DNA from: Pseudomonas reactans
Lineage (GTDB): Bacteria; Pseudomonadota; Gammaproteobacteria; Pseudomonadales; Pseudomonadaceae
DNA length: 64,000 nucleotides
Assembly: GCF_013385825.1 (NCBI RefSeq)
Contig: NZ_JACAPG010000011.1
Coordinates: 168,108 to 232,107 of the forward strand
Direction of reading: 5' to 3'
A model generated the notes under the pieces. It did not search any database. It was not told the origin of the DNA and saw nothing but the letters and a program-made list of their open reading frames with translations. The translations under genes were made by a program, and so were the position numbers. The first letter of the stretch is position 1, and the number at the start of each line of letters is the position of its first letter. Of this stretch, positions 8,880-17,208 are shown piece by piece.

Positions 8880-10130
8880 TCAGCGCTTTTCGTACGCCCT
8901 GTACTCATTCTGCAGCACGATATGGTCCGCCACGTACTTCGCATCGTGCCAAACCCCATAGATAAACGACGATGCCCTGTTTACCAGATTCGGCAAGCCC
9001 AGGAAGTAAATCCCGCTCTGCGCGGAGATCCCGCGCTTGTGGAACGGCTCGCCTTTGTCATCGAATGCATCGACCTTCAACCAACTGAAATCGAACGTGA
9101 AGCCAGTGGCCCAGAGGATCGTGGTCACGCCTGCCTCTGCCAAGTCCAGGCTCAACCTCGGATTCACCAGGCACTCAGGGTCTGGCAACAACTCCCAGGC
9201 CTGCGGCTCAGGGGGAAACGGCAACCCGTTCGCCTCGATATAGGCGTCTGCATCGCGCAGCACATCAAAGTAGGCGCGATCCCCCTGAGCCACGTTCTCG
9301 GCCAAGCCCGGTTGGAAGGTCATGACACCGTCTTTCCAATCCTGGGTGACGCCCACCAGATGAATCCCTTGGTGTGCCAGGCGGCGGAAGTCGACCGTCT
9401 TACCGCCTTCGTAACCGCTGACCGCAAAGGCGACGTGCTTTTTCTTCGGCTGGATTTTGACTTCATCCCACAGGCCCAATGCACCCAGCCACCAGCAGTA
9501 GTCACGGCCGCGATAGGCGCGGGGAGGGCGGTAGTGTTCGCCCACCGAGAGGTACACGGTCTTGCCGGACTTTTGCAGTTCTTCGGCGATTTGCGAGCCG
9601 GAGGCGCCAGCGCCAACAACCAGTACGCCGCCCTCGGGGAGTTGGCCAGGGTTCTTGTAGCTGGACGAGTGCAGTTGATGCAGCGACGCGGTGGTCGGAA
9701 CGATGTTTGGGATGGAAGGGCGCTGGAACGGGCCGGTGGCGGCGACCACATTGGTGGCTTCGATCACGCCGTCCGATGTGGTCACCTTGAAGCCGGGTCG
9801 CCCCACATGACGCTCTACCTGTTGTACTTCGACGCCGGTGCGCACGGGGGCCTGCAATTTGTCCACGTAGGCTTCGAAGTAGTCAGCCATACGCTCTTTG
9901 GGGGGGAAGGCTTCCGGTGAAATGCCTTCGAATGTGAGGCCGGGAAACCGGTCATGCCAGGCCGGGCCATTGGCGACCAGGGAATCCCAGCGCTCCGAAC
10001 GCCAGCGTTCGGCGATGCGGTGGCGTTCCAGCACGATGTGCGGCACGCCCATCAGCGACAGGTGTTCGCTCATGGCGACGCCGGCCTGGCCTGCGCCGAC
10101 GACCAGGGTGTTGATTTTTTCGACGGACAT
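8880..10130 (-). CDS. Flavin-containing monooxygenase (YUCCA/CzcO-type)
   Basis: A 416-residue class B flavoprotein monooxygenase. The FAD Rossmann motif VVGAGQAGVAMSE is near residue 10, the NADPH motif VVGAGASGSQIAE is near residue 170, and the LHSSSYKNP segment matches the FMO fingerprint region. ATG at 10130 is preferred because AGGA lies just upstream; an ATG 21 bp earlier overlaps the aroQ-like stop (TAATG). It is last in the leftward operon RidA-like/AroQ-like/FMO. Such enzymes insert oxygen at N, S or carbonyl carbon; the substrate here is unknown but presumably the compound handled by the locus. Confidence 0.85.
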   Translation of the reverse strand: MSVEKINTLVVGAGQAGVAMSEHLSLMGVPHIVLERHRIAERWRSERWDSLVANGPAWHDRFPGLTFEGISPEAFPPKERMADYFEAYVDKLQAPVRTGVEVQQVERHVGRPGFKVTTSDGVIEATNVVAATGPFQRPSIPNIVPTTASLHQLHSSSYKNPGQLPEGGVLVVGAGASGSQIAEELQKSGKTVYLSVGEHYRPPRAYRGRDYCWWLGALGLWDEVKIQPKKKHVAFAVSGYEGGKTVDFRRLAHQGIHLVGVTQDWKDGVMTFQPGLAENVAQGDRAYFDVLRDADAYIEANGLPFPPEPQAWELLPDPECLVNPRLSLDLAEAGVTTILWATGFTFDFSWLKVDAFDDKGEPFHKRGISAQSGIYFLGLPNLVNRASSFIYGVWHDAKYVADHIVLQNEYRAYEKR

Positions 10131-10150
10131 AGGCGGTTCCTGCACAGTCA

Positions 10151-10597
10151 TTAGGCGGTTTGGTCCAGCAATTCGGCCACGGCCGTGAGTGCCAGTTGGT
10201 AACCCAGCGTCCCCAGCCCGGCGATCACACCGGTGGCGGCCTTGGACACGTAGGAGTGGTGCCGGAAGTGCTCGCGCTTCCAGATATTGCTCATGTGCGC
10301 CTCGATGATCGGCCCGTCGAAGGCCAGCAGCGCATCCAGGATCGGCACCGAGCTGTAGCTGAGCCCGGCGGCGTTGATCACGATGGCGTCGGCGTTCAAG
10401 CGTGCCTCTTGAATCCAGTCCACCAGCACGCCTTCATGGTTGCTCTGGCGAAAGTCCAGGGTCAGGCCCAGGGTCGCGGCGAGGTCTTGGCAACGGGCTT
10501 CGATGCTGGCAAAACTCTCGCTGCCATAGGTGCCGGCTTTGTCCAGGCCGTAGAGGTTGGCGTTGGGCCCGTTGAGGAAAAACACGCGGTGGGTCAT
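10151..10597 (-). CDS. AroQ-like (type II 3-dehydroquinase family) protein with altered active site
   Basis: A 148-residue protein of the type II dehydroquinase fold: FFLNGPNANLYG, FRQSNHEG, EAHMSNIWKREHFRHHSYVS and TGVIAGLGTLGY align with AroQ throughout. Three key positions differ from characterised AroQ. The lid-loop segment RREPxxYG reads LDKAGTYG, losing the catalytic arginine though the tyrosine stays. The THTSV histidine is tyrosine (SYSSV). The arginine of A[IL]RDA is leucine. It is therefore doubtful that it dehydrates 3-dehydroquinate. The GGAG ribosome-binding site supports the ATG. It sits between RidA-like and FMO genes with short spacings. Confidence 0.75.
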   Translation of the reverse strand: MTHRVFFLNGPNANLYGLDKAGTYGSESFASIEARCQDLAATLGLTLDFRQSNHEGVLVDWIQEARLNADAIVINAAGLSYSSVPILDALLAFDGPIIEAHMSNIWKREHFRHHSYVSKAATGVIAGLGTLGYQLALTAVAELLDQTA

Positions 10598-10614
10598 GGC
10601 GTACTCCAGGTTAT

Positions 10615-11037
10615 TCAGGGCTGCCAGTCATCCGGCACAACCGCAATCACGTCGATTTCCATCAACCACTCCGGCTGGCCCAAGCCCGAGATCACCAGCC
10701 CGGTCGAGATCGGGAATACGCCTTTGAGCCACTTGCCGACTTCCTGGTACACCGGCTCGCGGTAGCGCGGGTCGATCAGGTAGGTGGTGGTCTTCACGAT
10801 GTGCGACAGATCAGAACCCGCCTCTTCCAGCAGTTGCTTGACGTTCTTCATCGCCTGCTCGGCTTGCGCACGCGGGTCGCCGAGGCCAATGAGGTTGCCC
10901 TCAAAATCAGTGCCGATCTGGCCGCGCACATAAATGGTGTTGCCCGCGCGCACGGCCTGGCACAGGTCGTTGTCCAGCGCCTGGTTGGGGTAGGTCTGTT
11001 GGGTGTTGAACATGCGGATGCGAGTGTGGGTCGGCAT
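10615..11037 (-). CDS. RidA/YjgF-family protein lacking the canonical arginine
   Basis: A 140-residue protein of the RidA (YjgF/YER057c/UK114) trimer family, with VRGQIGTDFEGNL and LMEIDVIAVVP typical of the fold. Classical RidA enamine/imine deaminases carry a catalytic arginine in the P-x-R-[ST]-T segment before the last strands; here the segment reads FPISTGLVIS, so that arginine is missing. It therefore belongs to a divergent subgroup whose chemistry is not deducible. It is the first gene of the leftward operon and diverges from the LysR gene. Confidence 0.8.
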   Translation of the reverse strand: MPTHTRIRMFNTQQTYPNQALDNDLCQAVRAGNTIYVRGQIGTDFEGNLIGLGDPRAQAEQAMKNVKQLLEEAGSDLSHIVKTTTYLIDPRYREPVYQEVGKWLKGVFPISTGLVISGLGQPEWLMEIDVIAVVPDDWQP

Positions 11038-11128
11038 AACGGCAACTCATGGGACACGGGATGCAGCCAGCTTCACACCGGCCCGATTGCGACGAAACCA
11101 GCATTTGCGCGGGGTAGTGCTTAGGAAA

Positions 11129-11157
11129 AACCGAAGCCGGTGCAGGTCATCGGTTTG
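11129..11157. promoter_or_regulatory. Inverted repeat in the divergent RidA-like/LysR intergenic region
   Basis: AAACCGA and TCGGTTT form 7-bp perfect arms separated by 15 bp, with arm centres about two helical turns apart. The repeat lies between the leftward RidA-like operon and the LysR gene at 11220. It is a candidate operator for that LysR protein; this is inference from position and symmetry. Confidence 0.35.
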
Positions 11158-11219
11158 CGCCTGACCCGGCACGAACCCTGCAAAGCTCCCGGTACAGTCA
11201 TTGTTGAGGGGCAGGCGTG

Positions 11220-12209
11220 ATGCTCAGTCGTATTACTCAGCGTCAACTGGAGTATTTCGTTGCGTCGGGAGAGGCGGGCAGCATCAGTGCGGCCGCTGAA
11301 CGCATCCACGTGTCGTCGCCGTCGATCTCGGCGGCGATCACTCATATGGAGGCCGAGCTGGGCATCCAGCTGTTTATCCGTCACCACGCCCAAGGCATTT
11401 CCCTCACGGCGGTGGGGCGCCAGGTGATGCAGGAAGCCAAGCTGATCCTGGAGCAGATGACCAACCTCTACACCATCGCGTCGGAGTCGTTGAACAGCGT
11501 GCGCGGCCCGTTGCGGGTGGGGTGCCTGGCGTCGCTGGCGCCGATGATCACGCCGGAGTTGGTGTTTGGTTTCGGCCGTGCGTTTCCCGGCGTGCGGCTG
11601 ACGCAGGCCGAAGGCAACCATGAGGAACTGCTGGAAAAACTGCGCAGCGGTGAGCTGGACATCGCCCTGACCTACGACCTGGTGACCAGCCCGGACATCG
11701 ACTTCCAGCCCCTGGCGCAGCTGCCGCCCTATGTGATGGTCGGCGAGTATCACCCACTGGCGAACTCACCGGCCGTCAGCATGCAAGACCTTGAGGCTTA
11801 CCCGGTGGTGCTGCTCGACACGCCGTGGAGCCGCGACTATTTCCTCAGCCTGTTTATCCAGGCCGGCACCACGCCGAACATCATCATGCGCTCCACCAAC
11901 CTCGAAACGGTGCGCGCCATGGTGGGCAACGGCATCGGTTATTCCTTCGCGAATGCACGGCCCAAATCGAACCTGTCCCAGGACGGCAAACGGGTGATCC
12001 GCCTGCGCCTGGCCGGTTCACACCGGCCGATGCGCCTGGGCTACGCCACTGCCTGCAACACCCAGCCGTCGCGGGTGGTGTCAGCGTTTGCCGAGCGTTG
12101 CCGCATGTTTGTGTCCGACCAGTACATCCCCGGCATGGCGCCGCCGAGCTTTTTTGATCCGCATGCGGTGCGCGATTGTAGGAGCGAGCTTGCTCGCGAA
12201 GGTCGTTAA
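11220..12209 (+). CDS. LysR-family transcriptional regulator
   Basis: A 329-residue LysR regulator: the N-terminal winged helix is ITQRQLEYFVASGEAGSISAAAERI, followed by a periplasmic-binding-like effector domain from ~90. It sits between the divergent RidA-like/AroQ-like/FMO genes and the rightward transport and catabolic operon, so it probably controls both. The ATG at 11220 follows a GAGGGG sequence. The last 11-12 residues (RDCRSELAREGR) are encoded by the left arm of a REPIN element, so the stop codon comes from the repeat, and the natural C-terminus was probably shorter. Confidence 0.88.
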   Translation: MLSRITQRQLEYFVASGEAGSISAAAERIHVSSPSISAAITHMEAELGIQLFIRHHAQGISLTAVGRQVMQEAKLILEQMTNLYTIASESLNSVRGPLRVGCLASLAPMITPELVFGFGRAFPGVRLTQAEGNHEELLEKLRSGELDIALTYDLVTSPDIDFQPLAQLPPYVMVGEYHPLANSPAVSMQDLEAYPVVLLDTPWSRDYFLSLFIQAGTTPNIIMRSTNLETVRAMVGNGIGYSFANARPKSNLSQDGKRVIRLRLAGSHRPMRLGYATACNTQPSRVVSAFAERCRMFVSDQYIPGMAPPSFFDPHAVRDCRSELAREGR

Positions 12210-12273
12210 CGATAACGCGGGAAACCTGAAACGACGCGGCGACGTTGGGTTTCTCGCGAGCAAGCTCGCTCCT
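12178..12273. repeat. REPIN (inverted REP pair), copy 1
   Basis: Two REP sequences, GTAGGAGCGAGCTTGCTCGC at the left and its near-complement at the right, enclose ~50 bp containing AACGATAACGCGGG. The same core is in copies at 21958 and 25015. Its left arm is read into the LysR coding frame. Such elements are non-autonomous and spread by RAYT transposases, none of which is in this window. Confidence 0.85.
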
Positions 12274-12463
12274 TCACACAAGCGGCAAGCCTGTTTTGCA
12301 CTGAAATGTCGCGCGCAATGTGCCACCCATTCCGGCGTGCACCGTTTTGAGCTGCATAGGTTCTGCCTACCCAGTGCCCCGGCTTTTACGAATTGACCCT
12401 GACCACCTCCCCCCACGACTCTGAACCCATCGATGTAGATCAACTTCTCAGGGCACAGCGACG

Positions 12464-13981
12464 ATGACATTCGACTGGAATTACATGTTTGGCTTGCTGG
12501 GCGATACCGAGTTCTGGCGCGCGACGTGGACGGTGATCAAGCTCAGTACCCTGACCTGGGTCTTGAGCATCGGCCTGGGCTTTCTGCTGGCGCTGGCCAA
12601 GCAATCCAGGCACGGCCTGCTCAGCGTGCCGGCGCGCGGCTATATCTGGCTGTTCCGCAGCCTGCCGCTGTTGGTGCTGTTGATCTTTATCTACAACCTG
12701 CCGCAAGCGTTGCCCGGCACCTCGGCGATCCTGGCCGACCCGTTCTGGTCCGGCCTGCTGGCGTTGGTGATCTGCGAGACCGCCTACGTGGCCGAGATCC
12801 ATCGCGGTGGCCTGCTGTCGATCCCCAAGGGGCAGGGCGAAGCGGCACGGGCACTGGGCCTGAAGTTCTTCGGCACCCAATGGCGCGTAGTGATTCCCCA
12901 GGCATTACGGGTGGCGTTGCCGTCGCTGGCCAACGAATACATCTCCATCGTCAAGCTCACCTCGTTGGTGTCGGTGATCTCGCTGACCGAGATTCTGATG
13001 GTCGGCCAGCGCCTGTATTCGCAGAACTTCCTGGTGATCGAGACCATGGCGGCGGTGGCGTTTTTCTACGTGTTTATCGTCACAGTGTTCGACTTCCTGC
13101 TTAAACGCCTGGAGCGCTTTCTCGACGTCAACCAGCGCAACGTCTCCCGCGTTCCCGATGCAGCGGTACTGGCCCTGGCCACCCAACAGCGCACCGCCTT
13201 GGCGCGTCCAGCCAGCAACGGTGAGCCCGCGTTGCAAGCCGCACGGCTGCACAAGGCCTACAACGATATCGAGGTGCTGGGCTCGGTCAACCTGCAGATC
13301 CAGCCCGGCGAAGTGGTATCGGTGATCGGCCCGTCCGGCTCTGGCAAAACCACACTGATCCGCCTGCTCAATGGCCTTGAGCAACTGGACAACGGTGAGA
13401 TCAGGATCAACGGCCAGCCGTTCATTCACTTGAATAAAGTCGGCGCGCAGAAACCCCGGTACATCGAGCACGCCGAACATCGCCTGAACATCGGCATGGT
13501 GTTCCAGAGCTTCAACCTGTTCCCGCATTTGAGCGTGCTCGACAACCTGCTGATGGCGCCGAAATACCATCGGCTGGGCGCGACTTCCGAGCTCAAGCAA
13601 CAGGCCTACGCACTGCTGCACAAGGTCGGCATGCTCGACCACGCCTGGAAATACCCGCACCAGCTGTCCGGCGGCCAACAACAACGCGTGGCCATCGCCC
13701 GCGCCTTGATGATGCGCCCGCAGATCATGCTGTTCGACGAGCCCACCTCGGCCCTCGACCCGGAGAAAGTCAACGAAGTGCTGCAAGTCATCGAAGCCCT
13801 GGCCGAGGAGGGCATCACCATGGTGATTGTCACCCACGAGATGAACTTCGCCTTCAAGGTGTCCGACCGCATCGTGTTCATGGAGAAGGGCCGCGTGGTC
13901 TGCGACGACACGCCGGGCGCCTTGCGCAGCGGCCACAACCCACGCGTGGAGGCGTTCCTCAAGGACGTCTCGCTGGCGTGA
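12464..13981 (+). CDS. Polar amino-acid ABC transporter, permease fused to ATPase
   Basis: A 505-residue fusion. Residues 1-~215 are a HisM/GlnP-type permease (EAARALGLKFFGTQWRVVIPQALR is the EAA loop). Residues ~255-505 are a HisP/GlnQ-type ATPase with Walker A GPSGSGKTT, LSGGQQQRVAIARAL signature, Walker B IMLFDEPTSALD and the H-loop VIVTHEM. These domains are usually two proteins. A single permease implies a homodimeric channel. The matching binding protein is two genes downstream (14908). A PAAT-family importer for a polar amino acid, opine or similar nitrogen compound is likely. Confidence 0.9.
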   Translation: MTFDWNYMFGLLGDTEFWRATWTVIKLSTLTWVLSIGLGFLLALAKQSRHGLLSVPARGYIWLFRSLPLLVLLIFIYNLPQALPGTSAILADPFWSGLLALVICETAYVAEIHRGGLLSIPKGQGEAARALGLKFFGTQWRVVIPQALRVALPSLANEYISIVKLTSLVSVISLTEILMVGQRLYSQNFLVIETMAAVAFFYVFIVTVFDFLLKRLERFLDVNQRNVSRVPDAAVLALATQQRTALARPASNGEPALQAARLHKAYNDIEVLGSVNLQIQPGEVVSVIGPSGSGKTTLIRLLNGLEQLDNGEIRINGQPFIHLNKVGAQKPRYIEHAEHRLNIGMVFQSFNLFPHLSVLDNLLMAPKYHRLGATSELKQQAYALLHKVGMLDHAWKYPHQLSGGQQQRVAIARALMMRPQIMLFDEPTSALDPEKVNEVLQVIEALAEEGITMVIVTHEMNFAFKVSDRIVFMEKGRVVCDDTPGALRSGHNPRVEAFLKDVSLA

Positions 13982-14007
13982 CCCCCTCAACGTTCAGGAA
14001 AAACACA

Positions 14008-14880
14008 ATGATCGAGCAAGCGCACATCGAACAATTCCAGCGTGACGGTTTCTTGGTGGTTGAAGGCGTGCTGTCGCCGGAGGAAGTGGCTGCGTTGCAG
14101 CACGATTTCGACCAGTGGGTCGAAGAAAGCCGCAGCCACGCGCAGGGCTGGGGCGCCACCGTCGATGGCCGCGAGCGGTTTGACCTGGAGGGCGACCACC
14201 GCGCCGATCACCCGTCGCTACGCCGGGTGAGTTCGCCCACCGAGATTTCAGCGGCCTATGAGCGTGTGGCGTTGCACTCACGCATGGCGGCGATTTCCGC
14301 GCAGTTGATCGGCGCCCACGGCGCGCGGTTTCACCACAGCAAGATCAACTCGAAACTGCCCCATACGGCGACCCAGGTGAAGTGGCACCAGGACTTCCTG
14401 TTCACGCCCCACAGCAACGACGACATCGTCACCGCCTTGCTGATGGTCAGCGAAGTGACCCCGGAAAACGGCCCGCTGAACGTGATCCCCGGCAGCCACA
14501 AAGGCCCGCTGTGGTCACATTGGCAAAACCAACGGTTCACCGGCTCGGTAGACGACGCCGTCGTCGAAGAACACTGCCAGCAACCGGTGGCCTGCTACGG
14601 CCCTGCGGGCTCCGTGTGCTTCATGCACACCCGCCTTTTGCATGCTTCCAGCCCTAACGAGACCGAACTGCCGCGCACCCTTTTCATCAGCGTATATGCC
14701 GCTGAAGACGCGCTGCCATTCGGCGAAAACCCGCTGCCCAGCGCACATGCCGGCCTGCTGGTGGCCGGTGAAGAAAGTGGCTTGGTGCGTTCCACGGACA
14801 ACCACATGCGCTTGCCGCAAAAGCCCCGTGGCGCTTCGTTCTTCGTGCAACAGGCCGGACAAGACTCAGCCACTGCCTAA
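14008..14880 (+). CDS. Phytanoyl-CoA dioxygenase (PhyH) family Fe(II)/2-oxoglutarate oxygenase
   Basis: A 290-residue cupin-type oxygenase. The iron ligands are visible as the HxD of VKWHQDF (about residue 130) and the distal histidine of RLLHASSPN (about residue 210), with NGPLNVIPGSHKG between them as in PhyH proteins. Members hydroxylate amino acids, ectoine or small metabolites using 2-oxoglutarate and O2. ATG at 14008 is chosen with AGGA upstream; an earlier in-frame GTG overlaps the transporter stop. Its place between transporter and binding-protein genes suggests it acts on the imported compound. Confidence 0.85.
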   Translation: MIEQAHIEQFQRDGFLVVEGVLSPEEVAALQHDFDQWVEESRSHAQGWGATVDGRERFDLEGDHRADHPSLRRVSSPTEISAAYERVALHSRMAAISAQLIGAHGARFHHSKINSKLPHTATQVKWHQDFLFTPHSNDDIVTALLMVSEVTPENGPLNVIPGSHKGPLWSHWQNQRFTGSVDDAVVEEHCQQPVACYGPAGSVCFMHTRLLHASSPNETELPRTLFISVYAAEDALPFGENPLPSAHAGLLVAGEESGLVRSTDNHMRLPQKPRGASFFVQQAGQDSATA

Positions 14881-14907
14881 TCCCCCAAAACCTTGCAGGT
14901 AATCACC

Positions 14908-15738
14908 ATGACAGCGTTTCGTAAAAGTGTTCGTCCCCTTGCCGTGTGCCTGCTGGGCGCAGCGGTTGCGATGACTTCGTTGGCGGCTTCGGCGTTCCAG
15001 CAGGACGGCAAGATCATCGCCGGTTCCGACGTAACGTTCTTCCCCTACGAGTACATGGATAACAACAAGCCCGCAGGCTTTGACATCGAGTTCATGGACG
15101 GCCTGGGCAAGGTCATGGGCCGCAAGGTCGAGACCCTCGACACGCGCTTCCCCAACCTGATCACCGGCCTGCAAGCCGGGCGTTTCGATGTGACCAATTC
15201 GTCGATGTACATCACGGCGGAGCGGGTCAAGGTCATCGACATGATCCCTTACCTCAAGAGCGGCGAGTCGATCCTCACCCTCAAGGACAGCAGCTTCCAG
15301 CCCAAGACCCCGGAAGAGTTCTGCGGCCACAAGATCGGCTCGATGGGCGCCACGTCGTGGTTGGCGCAGATGAACAAGCTGTCGGCCGAGTACTGCGTGG
15401 CCAAGGGCCTGAAGCCGATCCAGATCAGCGAATACAGCACCGACCCGCAAACCACCCAGGCCCTGCTGGCTCACGCGGTTGAAGCGCAGATCACCGACGC
15501 CGCCGTGGCCCGTGGCGTGATCGACAAACTCGGCAGCCGCGTGGTGATTTCCTCCGACACCCTGATCTACCCGGTGCTGAACGGCTTCGGCGTCAAGAAG
15601 GGCAATGACACGGTGAAGAAGGCCTTGCTCGACGGCCTGGAAAAATACCGCGCCACGCCGGAATACGCCGCCTTGCTCAAGAAGTACAACTTCCAGGCAC
15701 CCACCGATGCCGACATCGCGGCATTGATGCCGAAGTAA
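14908..15738 (+). CDS. Amino-acid ABC transporter periplasmic binding protein
   Basis: A 276-residue type II periplasmic binding protein (SBP family 3). A signal peptide spans residues 1-~31 (MTAFRKSVRPLAVCLLGAAV...AASA). The ligand-lobe signatures GFDIEFMDGLGKVMGRKVE and LITGLQAGRFDVTNSSMYIT follow. Paired cysteines (EEFCGHKIG, SAEYCVAKG) could form a disulfide. It lies 28 bp after the PhyH gene and supplies the importer encoded at 12464. The ATG at 14908 is preferred over a TTG at 14893. Confidence 0.9.
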   Translation: MTAFRKSVRPLAVCLLGAAVAMTSLAASAFQQDGKIIAGSDVTFFPYEYMDNNKPAGFDIEFMDGLGKVMGRKVETLDTRFPNLITGLQAGRFDVTNSSMYITAERVKVIDMIPYLKSGESILTLKDSSFQPKTPEEFCGHKIGSMGATSWLAQMNKLSAEYCVAKGLKPIQISEYSTDPQTTQALLAHAVEAQITDAAVARGVIDKLGSRVVISSDTLIYPVLNGFGVKKGNDTVKKALLDGLEKYRATPEYAALLKKYNFQAPTDADIAALMPK

Positions 15739-15792
15739 ACCCATCAGCGTGTGCCGCATTCCCGTGCGGCCGCGCCCTGCGGAGACCGATTC

Positions 15793-16524
15793 ATGGCGTT
15801 ATCCCACGAAGACCAGACGCGCATCGACCTGGCGGCGACCTTTCGCATCATCGCGCACCTGGGCATGCACGAAGCGGTGGCCAATCATTTCAGCGCCGCC
15901 GTATCGGCCGATGGCAAACAGTTTTTGCTCAACCCGAAGTGGAAGCACTTCTCCCGTATCCGCGCCAGTGATCTGTTGCTGCTGAACGCCGACGATTCAT
16001 CCTGTGCCGATCACCCGAATGTGGACGCCACCGCCTGGTCAATCCATGGGCAAATTCATCGGCTGCTGCCGCAAACCCGCGCGGTGCTGCACTTGCACCC
16101 GGTCTACACCACCTCCGTGGCGTGCCTGGCCACGCCGCATATCCCGCCGATCGACCAGAACACCGCGCGCTATTTCAACCGCGTGGCGGTGGACGAGCTG
16201 TACGGCGGCATGGCCGACACCGAGGCCGAAGGCGCGCGACTGGCCGGGTTGCTGGATGGCAAAAGCCGGCTGCTGATGGGCAACCACGGCGTGATGGTCA
16301 CGGCGGGTTCCATCGGTGAAGCGTTTGACGATATCTGGACCCTGGAGCGCGCCTGCCAGATCCTCGTCACCGCCTGGTCCACCGGGCAGCCGTTGCGGGT
16401 GTTGTCCGATGAAGTGGCGGAAAAAACCGCGCGCGGCTGGGAAGGCATTGCCGATTTCTCGCGCCAGCACTTTGAAGAAATGAAGCAGTTGATGATCGAC
16501 GCAGACCCTTCCTTGCTCGACTGA
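15793..16524 (+). CDS. Class II aldolase/adducin family protein
   Basis: A 243-residue class II aldolase/adducin domain. The N-terminal HEAVANHFSAAV, the metal-binding HLHPVYTTSVA (HxH) and the later MGNHGVMVTAG histidine form the zinc triad of the family. Members include L-fuculose- and rhamnulose-phosphate aldolases and decarboxylases. No substrate-specific feature is recognisable. A GGAG site precedes the ATG. It lies within the rightward operon, 9 bp before the DUF1028 gene. Confidence 0.85.
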   Translation: MALSHEDQTRIDLAATFRIIAHLGMHEAVANHFSAAVSADGKQFLLNPKWKHFSRIRASDLLLLNADDSSCADHPNVDATAWSIHGQIHRLLPQTRAVLHLHPVYTTSVACLATPHIPPIDQNTARYFNRVAVDELYGGMADTEAEGARLAGLLDGKSRLLMGNHGVMVTAGSIGEAFDDIWTLERACQILVTAWSTGQPLRVLSDEVAEKTARGWEGIADFSRQHFEEMKQLMIDADPSLLD

Positions 16525-16533
16525 GGACTCCAC

Positions 16534-17208
16534 ATGACTTTTTCCGTTGTCGCCCGCTGCGCCGAGACGGGCCAGTTGGGCATCGCCATCAGCTCATCGA
16601 GCATTGCCGTGGGCGCGCGTTGCCCGTGGCTGCGGCCCGGCGTGGGCGCGGTGGCATCACAGAACATCACCTTGCCGAGCCTGGGGCCGCAGGTGCTGGA
16701 CTTGTTGGAGCAGGGCTTGGCGCCGAGTGAGGCGTTGGCCGCCTTGGCTGGGCAGGATCACAGTGAATATCGGCAGGTGACGGTGATTGATAACCAAGGC
16801 CGTACGGCGCATTTCAGTGGCGCGCAGACCTTGGGTATTCACAACGCGGTGAGTGGCGAGCAGTGTGTGGCGGCGGGGAATATGCTCGCCCATCCTGCCG
16901 TGATCGACGCCATGGTGGCGGCTTTCGAACAGGCCTCCGGGCCTCTGGCCGACCGCCTGCTGGCGGCGATGCACGCAGGCGTGGCAGGCGGTGGTGAAGC
17001 GGGGCCGGTGCACTCGGCGGCGCTGGTGGTGGTGGATGACCTCTTGTGGCCCATCGTCAACCTGCGGGTGGACTGGGCGGATGAAGACCCCATCGGCGCC
17101 CTCGACCAGCTCTGGCAGGCTTATCGCGGGCAGTTGCAGGCCTACATCGACCGCGCCATCAACCCACAGGTCGCACCCGGCTACGCCGTGCCGGGAGACG
17201 ACCGATGA
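16534..17208 (+). CDS. DUF1028 family Ntn-hydrolase-like protein
   Basis: A 224-residue DUF1028 protein. Family landmarks are the start MTFSVVARCAETGQLGIAISSSS, GVGAVASQNIT, and AAGNMLA followed by MHAGVAGGGEAGPVHSAAL. The fold resembles Ntn hydrolases, which cleave amide bonds; no biochemical function has been firmly assigned. Its stop overlaps the next ATG by 4 bp (ATGA), so DUF1028 and the ArgE-like deacylase are translationally coupled and probably act successively. Confidence 0.85.
   Translation: MTFSVVARCAETGQLGIAISSSSIAVGARCPWLRPGVGAVASQNITLPSLGPQVLDLLEQGLAPSEALAALAGQDHSEYRQVTVIDNQGRTAHFSGAQTLGIHNAVSGEQCVAAGNMLAHPAVIDAMVAAFEQASGPLADRLLAAMHAGVAGGGEAGPVHSAALVVVDDLLWPIVNLRVDWADEDPIGALDQLWQAYRGQLQAYIDRAINPQVAPGYAVPGDDR

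Noticed and set aside
10151..10597. Housekeeping shikimate-pathway dehydroquinase
   Set aside because: Key catalytic residues differ and the gene is in a catabolic operon, so the name aroQ was not assigned.
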